NCBI RefSeq assembly: GCF_027107535.1
Contig: NZ_CP114283.1
Location: 5,394,001 to 5,458,000, forward strand
DNA: 64,000 nucleotides
Source of the DNA: Streptomyces aurantiacus
Lineage (GTDB): Bacteria; Actinomycetota; Actinomycetes; Streptomycetales; Streptomycetaceae
Reading direction: 5' to 3'
Shown: positions 17,516 to 27,508 of the stretch, one piece after another
How the letters are laid out: every line of letters starts with the position of its first letter
How positions within the stretch are numbered: the stretch's first letter is position 1
The notes under the pieces: generated by a model
What the model was told of the DNA's origin: nothing
What the model saw: only the letters and a program-made list of their open reading frames with translations
The model's database searches: none
Translations under genes and position numbers: made by a program

Positions 17516-18643
17516 GGTTCCTCGTTTCGCCGCCGGCCTGGCATGCGCAGGCGCCCGGCATAGGAATTTCGGTATGTGTAGCGCGGTACTTGTACGAAGC
17601 CGCAGGCACGTCCCTTGCTCCGGAGCGCATGTCAGCGGTCGTGTCGTCCGTCTTTCAGCTTGATGCCGGCTCGCCTGTCACGTGTGGCCGGTGCGACGGC
17701 CTGCCACCTACCGGTGCCGGTGCCGTCGACCTGCTCACCCCTCTGACAGCGGGCAGCTGCCGAGCCGGCGCCGGACGGGGCAACGCCTTCCGCTCGGCGC
17801 CCACTGGCACCTTGCTCCGACCGGCCGTTGTACGCCCGCACCCAGTGCCGGATGTTTCGTCACTTCGATGCCGGGGTGTCGCCCCCACTCCTCGGCCTTG
17901 GCTTGCCGGATCCGGCGCAGGACCTGCACTCCTTCACACCTCTAACACCTCACACGTACAACGGAGTTCGGTCGCCTCAGGGTGCAGGAGCCCCAGCAGC
18001 CCCGCACTCACTTTCGGGCTCACCCGAAATCCCCGCCGCAGCGGCGTTCTCCACAACAGCAGCACGGCCTCCTGCCTCACCGCGAGCACGACCGTCCACT
18101 CCCCCACCGCCCTCACGTCAAGTGCCCCGGTGCGCGCCGACCGCCTGTCGTCCGATCAGTCGCCGGAGGTTGAGCACAAGCTGAGTTCTGCAGGCCCCCG
18201 GGCCCCCACCGAACTCGGCCGACAGCAACGTGCGGGCGCCCACGGCGGTAGCCGGTGGTCGCCTGTCCCGCTCTACACCCAGCCGCCTTGCAGGACCTGG
18301 CGGTGGCGTTCGCGGTTCGGAAGGGTGAGCACCGACGGAGCTTGGGTCCAGGGCGGCCACCCGCAGGCCCTTGGCCTGACGGCCGCCACCTCGGTCGGTC
18401 GAGTCGGTGCCGGTCCGGGCGACCGGCCAGAATCCTCTGTTGGCGCTGAACTATGCCCTCACTCCGCACCACCGTCCGGCCAAGCGGAGACGAACGAGGC
18501 GTCAAGGGCGATCCGGCTACTGCAAACATTCTCTCGAGGACCTGGCGATCAGCGCAGACACTGAATGTGCGGCTTTCGCGTACATGCCGCCGGCGGGGCC
18601 GCCTCACCTCTACTCGAAGTTCATGGACCGTATGCTATTGCAC
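17516..18643. other. Gene-poor 1.1-kb stretch
   Basis: One long plus-strand frame runs through 17590-18564, but its translation is low-complexity with scattered prolines, no family resemblance and poor third-position GC bias. Minus-strand frames are similar. I see no gene here. It contains the divergent control regions for the amidase and epoxide hydrolase genes. Confidence 0.45.
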
Positions 18644-19609
18644 ATGGTTGAGCATCGAATGATCGACGCGAACGGGATCCGGCTACACATCGCGGAGGAG
18701 GGCGAAGGCCCTCTCGTCGTCCTCCTGCACGGCTTCCCGGAGGCATGGCACTCCTGGCACCACCAATTCGGCCCACTGGCCGCCGCCGGCTTCCGTGTGG
18801 TCGCCCCCGACCAGCGGGGATACGGCAGCAGTGACCACCCCGACGACGTGGACGCGTACAGCATTCTCCACCTGGTCGGTGACGTCGTCGGGCTGATCCA
18901 TGCGCTGGGTGAGGAGAAGGCGTACGTCGTCGGTCACGACTGGGGCGCGCCCGTCGCCTGGCACACCGCACTGCTGCGGCCGGATGTGGTGCTGGGGGTG
19001 GCCGGGCTCAGCGTACCGCCGCCGTTCCGAGGGGCGGAGCCTCCGCTCGCCGCCATGGAAACAATGTTCGACGGCAAGTTCTACTGGAACTACTTCAATC
19101 AACCTGGCGTCGCGGACGCGGAGTTCGCAAAGGACCCGCGCATGACTCTGCGAAAGTTCTTCTACTCGGTCTCCGGCGACGCCCCCGACGCGGGTGAGGG
19201 GAAGCAGCCGCTGGTCGAACCCGGGCGGGGGTGGCTGGAGACGATGCCCGATCCTGAGGTTCTGCCGGAATGGTTCACCGAGGCCGACCTGGACGTCCTC
19301 ATCGACAGCTTCTCCAAGGGCTTCACCGGCGCGCTCAACTGGTATCGCAACATCGACCGGAACTGGGAGCTGACGGCCGCTTGGCATGGGGCGGTCGTGA
19401 GCGTGCCCGCGCTGTATGTGTACGGGGACAGGGATCCGGTGCCTGCGTTCCCGAACACACCTGAACTCATCGCAGCACTCCCGGGCTTGATGCCCAATCT
19501 CAGGCGCGAGCCGGTCAAGCTCGAGGGGTGCGGGCACTGGACGCAGCAGGAGCGGCCAGCGGAGGTGAATGCGGCGCTCGTGGACTTCCTCACCGAACTC
19601 CGAGGTTGA
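18644..19609 (+). CDS. Epoxide hydrolase-type alpha/beta hydrolase
   Basis: 321 residues. The oxyanion motif HGFPEAWHSWHHQ, the nucleophile Asp in VGHDWGAPVAW, acid in YVYGDRDPVPAF and His in GCGHWTQQE match soluble epoxide hydrolases, which open epoxides to diols through an ester on Asp. Tyrosines of the lid are present (FYWNYF, NWYRNIDRNW). I start at ATG 18644 (MVEHRMIDANGIRLHIAEEG), the usual family start; ATG 18623 and 18632 are also in frame. No strong ribosome site is visible, so the start is uncertain. Confidence 0.87.
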   Translation: MVEHRMIDANGIRLHIAEEGEGPLVVLLHGFPEAWHSWHHQFGPLAAAGFRVVAPDQRGYGSSDHPDDVDAYSILHLVGDVVGLIHALGEEKAYVVGHDWGAPVAWHTALLRPDVVLGVAGLSVPPPFRGAEPPLAAMETMFDGKFYWNYFNQPGVADAEFAKDPRMTLRKFFYSVSGDAPDAGEGKQPLVEPGRGWLETMPDPEVLPEWFTEADLDVLIDSFSKGFTGALNWYRNIDRNWELTAAWHGAVVSVPALYVYGDRDPVPAFPNTPELIAALPGLMPNLRREPVKLEGCGHWTQQERPAEVNAALVDFLTELRG

Positions 19610-19867
19610 GCACAGCTGCAGCGATCCACTCCGGGCAACGCTTCTCACCTACCGCATTTCCCTCGCCCCGATCAGCGTGGCCTTCTCGCACGACAGGCCG
19701 CGCACGGCGGGGCCGACGACGCGTCAGACGCTGAGGTCCAGTACACGGCCGCCTTTCGGGCCCTCACTCGAGCTGCGGTCCGAGGCTTCAACAGGATGCC
19801 CCGGAGCCATACTTGACCATACGGGGACCATCCCGTGGCAACGTGACAGGCGAGAGGCAGTCATCCG

Positions 19868-20395
19868 GTGAACAGCGGCAAACAGGGTGTGAAAAAGGTC
19901 GAGGTACGGCTCAAGTGGGACCCGAGTCCCTGGAATCAGCCACCGCACCACCTTGATATCATCGCCGCGACCTACGCGGCGGACGCCCCTTACGGGGAAC
20001 CGGTGTACACCGTCCATTTCGACAGCCGCTCACCGGACGGCACCATCAACATGAACCGGCACAGCCAGACCGGTCAGGGCTTCGGCTATGTCGAAGTAAT
20101 GACCCTGGAGCTTGATCGTCTCGCTCGCTCGTTCGTACGGGTGGTCGTGGGCGTGGTGATCCACCAGAACAGGGGCCGCAAGACATTCAGCGACCTGACC
20201 AACGCCGGTGTGCTGGTTGTCGAGGGGTACGAGGAACTGCTGCAGGACGACTTCGCGCGGGTCTTCGCATCCACTGCCACAACGGTCGCGGAGTTCACCC
20301 GGGACGCCTCCGCGGCATGGGACTATCACGAGATGATCCGAGGATTCGACAGCGACCCCGTCGTCTTCACCGCGGAGATGGGCAGCGCCCCGTAG
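19868..20395 (+). CDS. TerD family protein
   Basis: 175 residues with the TerD fold: VEVRLKWDPSPW, ADAPYGEPVYTVHFDSRSPD, GTINMNRHSQTGQGFGYVEV and a RGFDSDPVVF tail. TerD proteins bind calcium and are linked to tellurite tolerance and envelope stress in the cytoplasm. The GTG start at 19868 is the first in the conserved frame. It stands alone here, without the terABCE partners, as is common for scattered Streptomyces TerD copies. A 10-bp hairpin at 20477-20510 follows. Confidence 0.85.
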   Translation: MNSGKQGVKKVEVRLKWDPSPWNQPPHHLDIIAATYAADAPYGEPVYTVHFDSRSPDGTINMNRHSQTGQGFGYVEVMTLELDRLARSFVRVVVGVVIHQNRGRKTFSDLTNAGVLVVEGYEELLQDDFARVFASTATTVAEFTRDASAAWDYHEMIRGFDSDPVVFTAEMGSAP

Positions 20396-20476
20396 CTGGA
20401 CAGCCTCCCTGCCCGGACCGGCACTCCGCCGCATCGACGTTCGAGACCGACCCCACCCTGGACGCCCTGAAACTGC

Positions 20477-20510
20477 GCCCGTTGCAGGCGACGAGTCGAC
20501 TGCAACGGGC
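20477..20510. terminator. Hairpin between convergent TerD and membrane-protein genes
   Basis: GCCCGTTGCA at 20477-20486 pairs perfectly with TGCAACGGGC at 20501-20510 around a 14-base loop. It lies 80 bases past the TerD stop and downstream of the convergent membrane gene, so it can serve both strands. Confidence 0.65.
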
Positions 20511-20668
20511 CGGTTCGGTGGGAGAGCGGAACCTTCACGTTGCGAATCGTGCCTGATGATCTCGGTCGGGTGAATAGAGCGTCTGGAGAGAACCACGCCG
20601 CGCACGAGCACGTGGCGGCAGACGTGGACTCCGCTCAAGGAACCCATCTGCTCGACCCCGGCCTATGG

Positions 20669-21316
20669 TCACTCTCCAGTCTCGTGGTCGCCCGCTGGGC
20701 GGCGAGGAAGCACTCCGCTGGGGGCGCTTTTGCCAGTCCCCCAGACAAGCAGCGCGAAGCCCAGAGCGAAGCCGAGCATCGTCCATACGCCGCGTGGCCA
20801 GAAGATGTGGCTGTCGACGAAGGACCAGCCGGCTGCGAGAAGCACTGCCGTGCCGGGAAGTATGCGGGCGCCGTACTTCGGGAACAGCGCGACCGCGGCG
20901 GCCGCGATGGCGCCGATGAGGGCGTACGCACCGGCCTGCCCCAGCGCTTCACCCGTGTCGTAGAGCGGGCGCTTGACCGGCCCAAGGCTCGCTGTCCCGC
21001 CGGAGTGCTCGACCGCGGTTCCGGCCGAGATACCGGCGACCGCGTCGAGGCCGGTGTAGAAGACCGCGTAGACGAAGGAACCCACCCACGCCACCACGGT
21101 GGCAAAGCCAGACAGACCGACTCGGGGCCGATGCCACAACGGCACCAAGAGGCCGACCGTGAGCAGTGGAAACAACGGCAACAGTGCGATGTGCAGTTGT
21201 GTCCAGTCTGAGGCCGTCGACCTGGACAGCCCATGCGGATGCGCGATGCCCGCTGCGGCCAAAACCAGCGGGGCGGCGGTCACAATGGCCATGCTTCGGA
21301 TGGTCAACATGCCCAT
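20669..21316 (-). CDS. Multi-pass membrane protein, unknown function
   Basis: 215 residues with about five or six hydrophobic helices, roughly at 8-25, 42-62, 72-94, 122-145, 150-167 and 175-195. The conserved-looking loops are HPHGLSRSTASDWTQLH and WSFVDSHIFWPRGVW. It looks like a DUF6640-type membrane protein, but this is from memory. No transport or enzyme motif can be read. The start could also be ATG 21310. It is divergent from the beta-propeller protein. Confidence 0.6.
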   Translation of the reverse strand: MGMLTIRSMAIVTAAPLVLAAAGIAHPHGLSRSTASDWTQLHIALLPLFPLLTVGLLVPLWHRPRVGLSGFATVVAWVGSFVYAVFYTGLDAVAGISAGTAVEHSGGTASLGPVKRPLYDTGEALGQAGAYALIGAIAAAAVALFPKYGARILPGTAVLLAAGWSFVDSHIFWPRGVWTMLGFALGFALLVWGTGKSAPSGVLPRRPAGDHETGE

Positions 21317-21634
21317 GAGCGTAGGGGCCTGAGGTCATCAGACCCGGTCGCGTAAGGAGTCCGTAAGACATTTGCCGTTCTCAGGCCGAGTGACTCGGTG
21401 ATGCGAGGGGCCAGGACTTGCCGGGCGCCTGAGTGCTCGTGCCGCGCCAAGGAGGGCCGGGAGCCGCGTGTTTCGTTGCCTGCCGCAGACAGGAAGCTCT
21501 GTCGCTCCGCCGCCGGGACTGTCTTACGAGAGTCTGACACGGCCACCGTTTCGTATCGCAACACTGCTCCCGCGGCCCACTCTGATGCCGTCCGCAGCCG
21601 TGGACCGCACCGCGCCGACGCAGAGGAACGACAC

Positions 21635-22891
21635 GTGAACATGCACAGCAGCCACAGGGGTCACCGCCGCTTGGACCAGCCCGTTGGTGTACGGAGCGGT
21701 CACCGGGTGAAGTCCCGGACACGGCGCATCGTGATCGGCGGCGGGGCCCTGGCCATTGCCGGAGCGGCCACCGTGGCCGTCTCCCTGGCCTCGGCGAGCC
21801 AGTACTCCGGGAGCTCCGCCGGGGCCGACCACGCCGTATTCGTCCAGGGCAACGAGCTGGACGGCAACACCATCCATGTGTTCGCACGAGGCGACGACGG
21901 CAAGCTGAGCCCTTCGGGGACCTACGCGACCGGCGGCCAGGGCGGCGACCAGGTCGACGCGCCCACCGACTCCCTGGCGTCTCAGGGCTCACTCGTCTAC
22001 GACGACGCTTCAGGCATGCTGCTGGCCGTCAACGCGGGCAGCGGCACGGTGACGTCCTTCCGCGTCGACGGGCAGCAGCTGAAGGACCGGCGCGTCGTGG
22101 ACTCCGGCGGCCAGTTCCCGGCCGGCTTCGCGGTACACGGCAAGGTCGCGTATGTCATGAACGCGGGTGGCGAGGGCAGCATCCAAGGCTTCAAGATCAC
22201 TGGCGGGGGGCTCAAGCCACTGCCGGGGTCCCACCGTTCGCTGGGCCTGGACAACGAGGACATCCCGCGCTTCGACACCTCACCCGGTGAGGTCGAATTC
22301 GCCCCGGACGGACGCACGCTGATGGTCACCACCAAGGGCAGCAACACTGTCGAGGTCTTCCCGATGAAGCGCAACGGCCTGCCGGCCGTCGCCGAACCTG
22401 TCGTCAACAAGTCGGCGGGCGGCGTCCCGTTCGCGATCAGCTTCGACAGGACCGGGAAGCGGATGCTGGTCGCAGAGGCCGAGAAGTCCACCGTCACCAC
22501 GTACAAGGTGAGGCGCGACGGTCGGCTGAAGGTTCTTCAGAAGCCGCTGGCCAACGGCCAGGAGACGCTGTGCTGGCTGGAGCGCGCGGGCAACTACTTC
22601 TACGGCGGCAACACCGGCAACTCCACCGTCACCGGATATCGCATGGACAAGCACGGCAAGCTGGCTCTGACCAACGAGGTGGGCATCGCCGCCCCGCCCT
22701 CCGCCAACTCGCAAGGCGTCATCGACCTCGCCGTGACGGAGGACGAGAAGTTCGTCTACGTCCAGAACGCCGTCTCCGGCACCGTCGACGGCTTCCGCGT
22801 CGAGACCAACGGCGCCCTCACCAAGGTGACCACGGCCAAGGGCCTGCCCGCCTTCGACGAGTCCGGCATGGAAGGCATCGCCGCCGTCTGA
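21635..22891 (+). CDS. Exported beta-propeller (lactonase-like) protein
   Basis: 418 residues. An N-terminal positively charged stretch and hydrophobic helix (RRIVIGGGALAIAGAATVAV) indicate export or membrane anchoring. The rest is a seven-bladed propeller of the YVTN/lactonase type with repeating units ending in GTVTSFRVDG, GSIQGFKITG, NTVEVFPMKRNG, STVTTYKVRRDG, STVTGYRMDKHG and GTVDGFRVETNG. GTG 21635 has GAGGA upstream. Lactonase activity is not established for this branch. Confidence 0.8.
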   Translation: MNMHSSHRGHRRLDQPVGVRSGHRVKSRTRRIVIGGGALAIAGAATVAVSLASASQYSGSSAGADHAVFVQGNELDGNTIHVFARGDDGKLSPSGTYATGGQGGDQVDAPTDSLASQGSLVYDDASGMLLAVNAGSGTVTSFRVDGQQLKDRRVVDSGGQFPAGFAVHGKVAYVMNAGGEGSIQGFKITGGGLKPLPGSHRSLGLDNEDIPRFDTSPGEVEFAPDGRTLMVTTKGSNTVEVFPMKRNGLPAVAEPVVNKSAGGVPFAISFDRTGKRMLVAEAEKSTVTTYKVRRDGRLKVLQKPLANGQETLCWLERAGNYFYGGNTGNSTVTGYRMDKHGKLALTNEVGIAAPPSANSQGVIDLAVTEDEKFVYVQNAVSGTVDGFRVETNGALTKVTTAKGLPAFDESGMEGIAAV

Positions 22892-23208
22892 CACGGACCG
22901 ACCTGTCACGGAACGTCCAGTCATCGCAGGGTTCCGGAGGAACCCCCACCGGGCGCGGTGTCCGCCAAATCACCGACGGCCTGCAACTGCCAGAACGCCG
23001 GCTGCTGAAGCAGGAGTGGTCGGCTGAGAGCGAGCCGACGCAGGTCTGGCTGTCCAGTCCGCCTTCCAGGACGCCACTGGCCACGCGTCCTGGCGGGAAG
23101 ACTCCCGGCCGGGCAGCGGCCGAATCGGCTTCCAGCGCAGGGGCGCCCCGGTGGTGTCGCCACCGGTGGGTTTCGCCGAGCTGCCCCGCGAACCCGGCGT
23201 GCCCGTCG
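22892..23208. other. Gene-free stretch before IS630 remnant
   Basis: No credible gene. The plus strand may include distant transposase debris, but I could not align it. Confidence 0.35.
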
Positions 23209-23471
23209 CTGCCTGCTCGCCCGACCCCGACCGTGAGGCGAAACTGGACCGGACCGAGGAGGTCCTGGACCGCGGCCAACCCGATCGAGGCCCACTTCGG
23301 ACCGCTCAGGCAGTTCACCATCGCCAACTCCCACCACGCCAACCACACCGTGCAGACCCGGGGCCTGCACGCCTGCCCGCACTGGCGTAACGCCAGTGCC
23401 CGGAACGCGCCCGCGTCCGAAGCGAGAAGGGCATCCGCCGGGGCGGACGCCCCCTCAAAACCGCAGGCTGA
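23209..23471 (+). pseudogene. IS630-family transposase remnant (internal deletion)
   Basis: Plus strand reads DPDREAKLDRTEEVLDR, then in another frame ANPIEAHFGPLRQFTIANS and HTVQTRGLHACPHWRN, then in a third RSEKGIRRGGRPLKTAG and a stop. These are ordered pieces of one IS630-type transposase. The DDE core between the first two is deleted, and at least two frameshifts are present. It is unrelated in detail to the intact element at 8.8 kb. Confidence 0.75.
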
Positions 23472-23559
23472 ACAAACCCGGCGAACTACGCGGTCGCAGC
23501 GCAAGTTGGGCCGATCGGCTATGCGGGCACACGCGCAAAGTGTCCCAGCAGGCTGTGGG

Positions 23560-23943
23560 TCAGGTAATGGGAGGAAGGCCCCACGCGTTCTGGAGAGCTG
23601 TCTGCACGTTCTTTCCGAGCACCGCGTGCGCCGTCCTGCCTGGCAGGGTGGGCAGCTCCGCCCAGTGAGTCACGGTTTCGGCACTGGTATGACCGTAGGG
23701 CGAATGGACGATTCCGTCGGAGTCGACGAAGCAGTCTCTGTGTTCTGCCCCGTCCTCGCTCCAGTGCCGAGTCGTGAAGTACATCGGCCGTACCAGCCAG
23801 AATTCCTCACCCAACGCCGCATCGGCCTCAGCGATGCTGTCGGCCGGGTACCGGCCTGTGGTCGCTGCTGCCACCGGTGTACCGCTCCGAGGCAGTCTGT
23901 CGCGTGCGTCCACCCACGTCACCGTGGTGTTCAGATTCCTCAT
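23560..23943 (-). CDS. DUF551-like small protein
   Basis: 127 residues. The ends resemble the DUF551 pattern: WVDARDRLPRSGTPVAAAT near the front and VTHWAELPTLPG near the back, with WLVRPMYFTTRHWSEDG between. Related proteins occur in prophages and mobile regions; function unknown. ATG 23943 is preferred with GAGGG upstream; GTG 23949 is also in frame. It lies between two transposase remnants, so it may have arrived with a mobile element. Confidence 0.55.
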   Translation of the reverse strand: MRNLNTTVTWVDARDRLPRSGTPVAAATTGRYPADSIAEADAALGEEFWLVRPMYFTTRHWSEDGAEHRDCFVDSDGIVHSPYGHTSAETVTHWAELPTLPGRTAHAVLGKNVQTALQNAWGLPPIT

Positions 23944-24089
23944 CTCCACCCTCGCTCAGGTACTCGGCAAGGCGTCTTCTGCCCATATGCCGACCCGTCG
24001 GCAAGGGCACTGCCCCGGCCCGGGCACCCAGCGAGACCGTTTAGCGTTCGCGAAGGTTGCTTGAGACGGAACGAGCACAGCACCGAACG

Positions 24090-24400
24090 ATCCGCGACTA
24101 CCTCCCCCCACCCTCCAGGGCCCGCCAGCGGTCCACGGTCGACCTGTCCACGCCGAGGCCCATGGCAGCCGGCTGGTTCGTCCCGCCTTCGGCCGGCCAA
24201 TCCAGCCGGCGTCCTCAAGCCCAGCCCTCCGCTCCGCCGCGAAAGCCCGACGCCACTCGCCGACCGCCTCGGCCTGGACACCCACGAGCCGGGCGACACC
24301 CGCGTTTGACATGCCGCCGGCACACGCCAGGATGATGCGGACCTTCTCAGCCGAGCGCCGGTGCGGCACCTTTGTCCGGCGCACCCGTCGAGCACAGGCG
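24090..24400 (-). pseudogene. IS630-like transposase N-terminal HTH remnant
   Basis: Minus strand reads KVRIILACAGGMSNAGVARL followed by VGVQAEAVGEWRRAFAAERR and AGLEDAGWIGRP, the N-terminal HTH of IS630 transposases. After that the frame shifts and a second HTH-like piece, GVDRSTVDRWRAL, ends with a stop at about 24105. No DDE domain remains. Confidence 0.6.
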
Positions 24401-24697
24401 CCCACCCCAACCACAGCGTCATGTCACAGCCGGCCCTCTCGAGCCGCGAGCCCCGCCGCATGAGCCGGTCGTCCTCGCCCTGCACGGCCGACAGGGCCTT
24501 CTGCCCATGCCTGTCCCATAGTTGAGCCGCCGGTGATCCGCTGGGCCCCGCAGCTCCAGTGGCTTGATCACATCACTCGCCCGCTGTCGGCATCTCCCCA
24601 CAGTCAACCCCCAGACGCCCCTCCCTCGTCCTAAGTGACGCGAGAGACGCCTGGAACCGACGGGACGCCTGCGCACAGGGTTTTGAGGAGAGAACCA

Positions 24698-27466
24698 TTG
24701 ATCCATGCCCGGCGAATATGTGTGACCGCCGTGGCGGTGCTGGCGGCCTTGGCGGGCTCGCCCGGACTGGCCCAGGCTGAACAGCCCCACGAAGTAGGAC
24801 CGTTGAGCGCGACGGACGAGAACTCGCTTCCCCCGGGGTGGCGGATCGACGGGAAGGGCGGGGCGCCGGAGCTGGTCTGGCGTGCACCCAAGACCGTGCC
24901 CATGGGGGATGCGCGGGTCGAATTCCGTGCAGGGGACCGGCTGCTCGGGGTGCCGAAGGCGGGGAAGGACGGGCGGACCTTCCGTCTCGACCTCGGGGAG
25001 ACGCGGCCCAAGCAGCTGACGGGTCTTCAAGTGACGGCCGCGGGGCGTCGGCTGGACGTGATGGCCGATGACACGCACGAGTCCGGCACGCGTGGGGTAC
25101 GGCTGCCCGCGCAGGCGCCGGCGAACGGAGTGGATCCGGGCAGACCCGGCTCGTACCGCACGGTCACCGGGGAGTACGACCTCGACCCGGTCCGCCTGCC
25201 CGGGTTCGACGCCCCGGTGGAAATGACCGCCGAGGTGGTGGCTCCGAAGGGTGCCACCGGCAGCCGGCCGCTCGCGCTGTTCCTGCACGGCCGCCACCAC
25301 CCCTGCTACAAGCCGGGCTCCGAGAACGACGTGACCGGCGACTGGCCCTGCGCGGACGGCTACAAGCCGATCCCGAGCCACAAGGGCTATCTGCGCGACC
25401 AGCAACTGCTGGCCTCCCAGGGCTATGTGACGGTGTCGATCTCGGCGAACGGCATCAACGCCCAGGACCAGGAGGCCGAGGACGCCGGCGCACAGGCGCG
25501 TTCCTCGCTGGTACGGCAGCACCTCGCACGCTGGGCCGACTGGACCACCCATCGTTCCTCCGCCCCGGCCGTCGTCCGCGAGGCGGCGAAGGCGGACCTC
25601 TCCCAGGTCCTGCTCGTCGGCCACTCGCGCGGTGGTGAGGGCGTCAACCGGGCCGCCATGGACAGCCTCTACGCACCGCCGGCCGCCGAGGACGGCTACC
25701 GGGGCCCGGTGCGCTGGAAGGTGCGCGGGACTGTGCTCATCGGACCGACGGCTTATGGCCGGAATCCCGTCGCCGACGTGCCGTCCGTGACGCTGCTGCC
25801 GGGCTGCGACGGCGACGTCTCCGACCTGCAGGGCGAGGACTTCGTCGACGGGACGCGCGGGATCAGCCGGGGCACGGCACTGCACAGCGCGGTCTACATG
25901 GTCGGCGCCAACCACAACTACTTCAACAGCGAGTGGACCCCGGGTGAGGCCGTCGCACCGGCCAGGGACGACTTCTGGACCGACCCGGAGCAGCCGGACC
26001 CGGTGTGCAAGCCGGGTGCCGCGACCCGGCTGACCGCCGCCCAGCAGCACAAGGCGGGCGCCACGTACATCGCCGCCGCGGCCCGGCTCTTCCTCGCCGG
26101 GGACGACCGGGTGCGTCCGCTGCTCGACGGTTCCGGCAAGCGGGCCCCGTCCGCGGACCCGGCCCGGGTGCTCACCCACGCGGTCGGCGGCCACCGCCGC
26201 GGTGGTTTCCTGCCGGACGGCGGGGCGAAGGTGACGGGCGCCCGGCTGTGTTCGGCGATCGACCCGGACCCGGCCGTGGCCTGTCTGGATCCGGAGACAT
26301 CTGGATCGTCACCGCACTTCGCGGAGTGGGAAACGGGCCGGGAGGCCGGCCGCAGCGCGGTGGACCTGAAGTGGTCTGCCCCAGGCGCGGCCGCGCGCAT
26401 CACTCCGCCCGAGCCGCTCTCCCTCCGCGGCTCCCCGAAGCTCGCGCTGCGGGTCTTCGTACCGCCGAACACGACCGGCACGAAGCTCGACGTGGCCGTC
26501 ACCGACTCCTCCAACCGCCGGGTGACGCTGGGCTCGGTCCAGGTGGACGGCCTCCCGGGCTCCGCGAACACCGCCTCCTACTGGGCCCAGGAGCTTCGCG
26601 TCCCACTGTCGGCCGCGACGCGGGCGGGGCTCGATCTCAAGCATGTCAAGTCCCTTGAGCTGACACCCCGTTCGCAGTCCGGGCGGGCCTGGCTGATGGA
26701 CGCCTGGGGCTGGGCGCCCGGCACGTCCGCGGTGGAGGCGGCCGCACTACCGCGTGTCGACGTGGGGCGCACGATCGTCAAGGAGGGCGATTCGGGCACC
26801 CGCACCTACCGGATCCCGGTCGAGACCTCCGGGCACGGCAGCGGGCAGGTCCGCGTGTACGTCCTCGACCCGGACAGCGGCCGCGCCGAGGACCGCCTCG
26901 TGACCGTACAGCCCGGCAGCGACGCGATCGACGTTCCGGTCGAGGTGAAGGGCGACACGTCCTACGGCGACGACGTGGAGCACGACATTGCCGTCAAGGC
27001 CGTCCACAACGCCGTCATCGGCAAGTACCGGGGCGGGCTCACCGTCCAGAACGACGACCCTGAACCGGTGGTCACCCTGTCGCCGGTCGCGGACCGCGTG
27101 ACCGAGGGCGAAACGCTGACCTGGCGGCTGTCCCTGGACGCGCCCACAACGGTGGACCTCTATGAGCCGGTCCGGGTCCTTCCGGTCACCGAGGGCGCCG
27201 AGCTGTCCACCAAGGACGTGGATGCGCAGTGGCTGGAGGAGTCGTCCGGTGACGTGCCCGACCCCGAGCGGCCGCTGTCCGACGCGCACCTGTGGGTGTG
27301 GGTGAACATCCCGCCAGGGAGCACCAGCGTGGACTTCGTCGTGCCGACCGTGCGGGATCAGGTGGCCGAGCCGGCCGAGTCGATGCGCCTCGCACTGACC
27401 GACCGCAACGCCAAGCCGCTGCCCGACAGGCCGGTGCTGACGGGAACGGTGCTCGAGACGCCGTAA
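24698..27466 (+). CDS. Large secreted alpha/beta hydrolase with Calx-beta-like tail
   Basis: 922 residues. A signal peptide (RRICVTAVAVLAALAGSPG, cleavage near AQAEQP) leads to a hydrolase domain with FLHGRHHPCYK and nucleophile elbow VGHSRGGEGVN. Two Cys-rich loops (CYKPG..CADG, CDGDVS) suggest disulphides outside the cell. From about residue 690 come two Calx-beta-like modules (IVKEGDSGTRTYRIPVETSG, RVTEGETLTWRLSLDAP). TTG 24698 is chosen because GAGGAGAG lies 6 bases upstream; GTG 24635 has no such site. Substrate unknown. A strong hairpin follows. Confidence 0.82.
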   Translation: MIHARRICVTAVAVLAALAGSPGLAQAEQPHEVGPLSATDENSLPPGWRIDGKGGAPELVWRAPKTVPMGDARVEFRAGDRLLGVPKAGKDGRTFRLDLGETRPKQLTGLQVTAAGRRLDVMADDTHESGTRGVRLPAQAPANGVDPGRPGSYRTVTGEYDLDPVRLPGFDAPVEMTAEVVAPKGATGSRPLALFLHGRHHPCYKPGSENDVTGDWPCADGYKPIPSHKGYLRDQQLLASQGYVTVSISANGINAQDQEAEDAGAQARSSLVRQHLARWADWTTHRSSAPAVVREAAKADLSQVLLVGHSRGGEGVNRAAMDSLYAPPAAEDGYRGPVRWKVRGTVLIGPTAYGRNPVADVPSVTLLPGCDGDVSDLQGEDFVDGTRGISRGTALHSAVYMVGANHNYFNSEWTPGEAVAPARDDFWTDPEQPDPVCKPGAATRLTAAQQHKAGATYIAAAARLFLAGDDRVRPLLDGSGKRAPSADPARVLTHAVGGHRRGGFLPDGGAKVTGARLCSAIDPDPAVACLDPETSGSSPHFAEWETGREAGRSAVDLKWSAPGAAARITPPEPLSLRGSPKLALRVFVPPNTTGTKLDVAVTDSSNRRVTLGSVQVDGLPGSANTASYWAQELRVPLSAATRAGLDLKHVKSLELTPRSQSGRAWLMDAWGWAPGTSAVEAAALPRVDVGRTIVKEGDSGTRTYRIPVETSGHGSGQVRVYVLDPDSGRAEDRLVTVQPGSDAIDVPVEVKGDTSYGDDVEHDIAVKAVHNAVIGKYRGGLTVQNDDPEPVVTLSPVADRVTEGETLTWRLSLDAPTTVDLYEPVRVLPVTEGAELSTKDVDAQWLEESSGDVPDPERPLSDAHLWVWVNIPPGSTSVDFVVPTVRDQVAEPAESMRLALTDRNAKPLPDRPVLTGTVLETP

Positions 27467-27475
27467 GCACCCACC

Positions 27476-27508
27476 AGTGCGGGGTCCGCTCTGTCCGGGC
27501 CCCGCACT
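27476..27508 (+). terminator. Terminator hairpin after the large secreted hydrolase
   Basis: AGTGCGGGG at 27476-27484 pairs with CCCCGCACT at 27500-27508. Inner bases TCC/GGG extend the pairing. It begins 10 bases past the stop codon. Confidence 0.8.

Noticed and set aside
17590..18564. Long plus-strand open frame of 324 codons
   Set aside because: Low-complexity translation, no ribosome site, no family motif and poor codon bias. High GC content produces such frames by chance.
22892..24309. Long plus-strand frame spanning IS630 debris and the DUF551-like gene
   Set aside because: It passes through recognisable transposase pieces in mixed frames and is antisense to a better gene.
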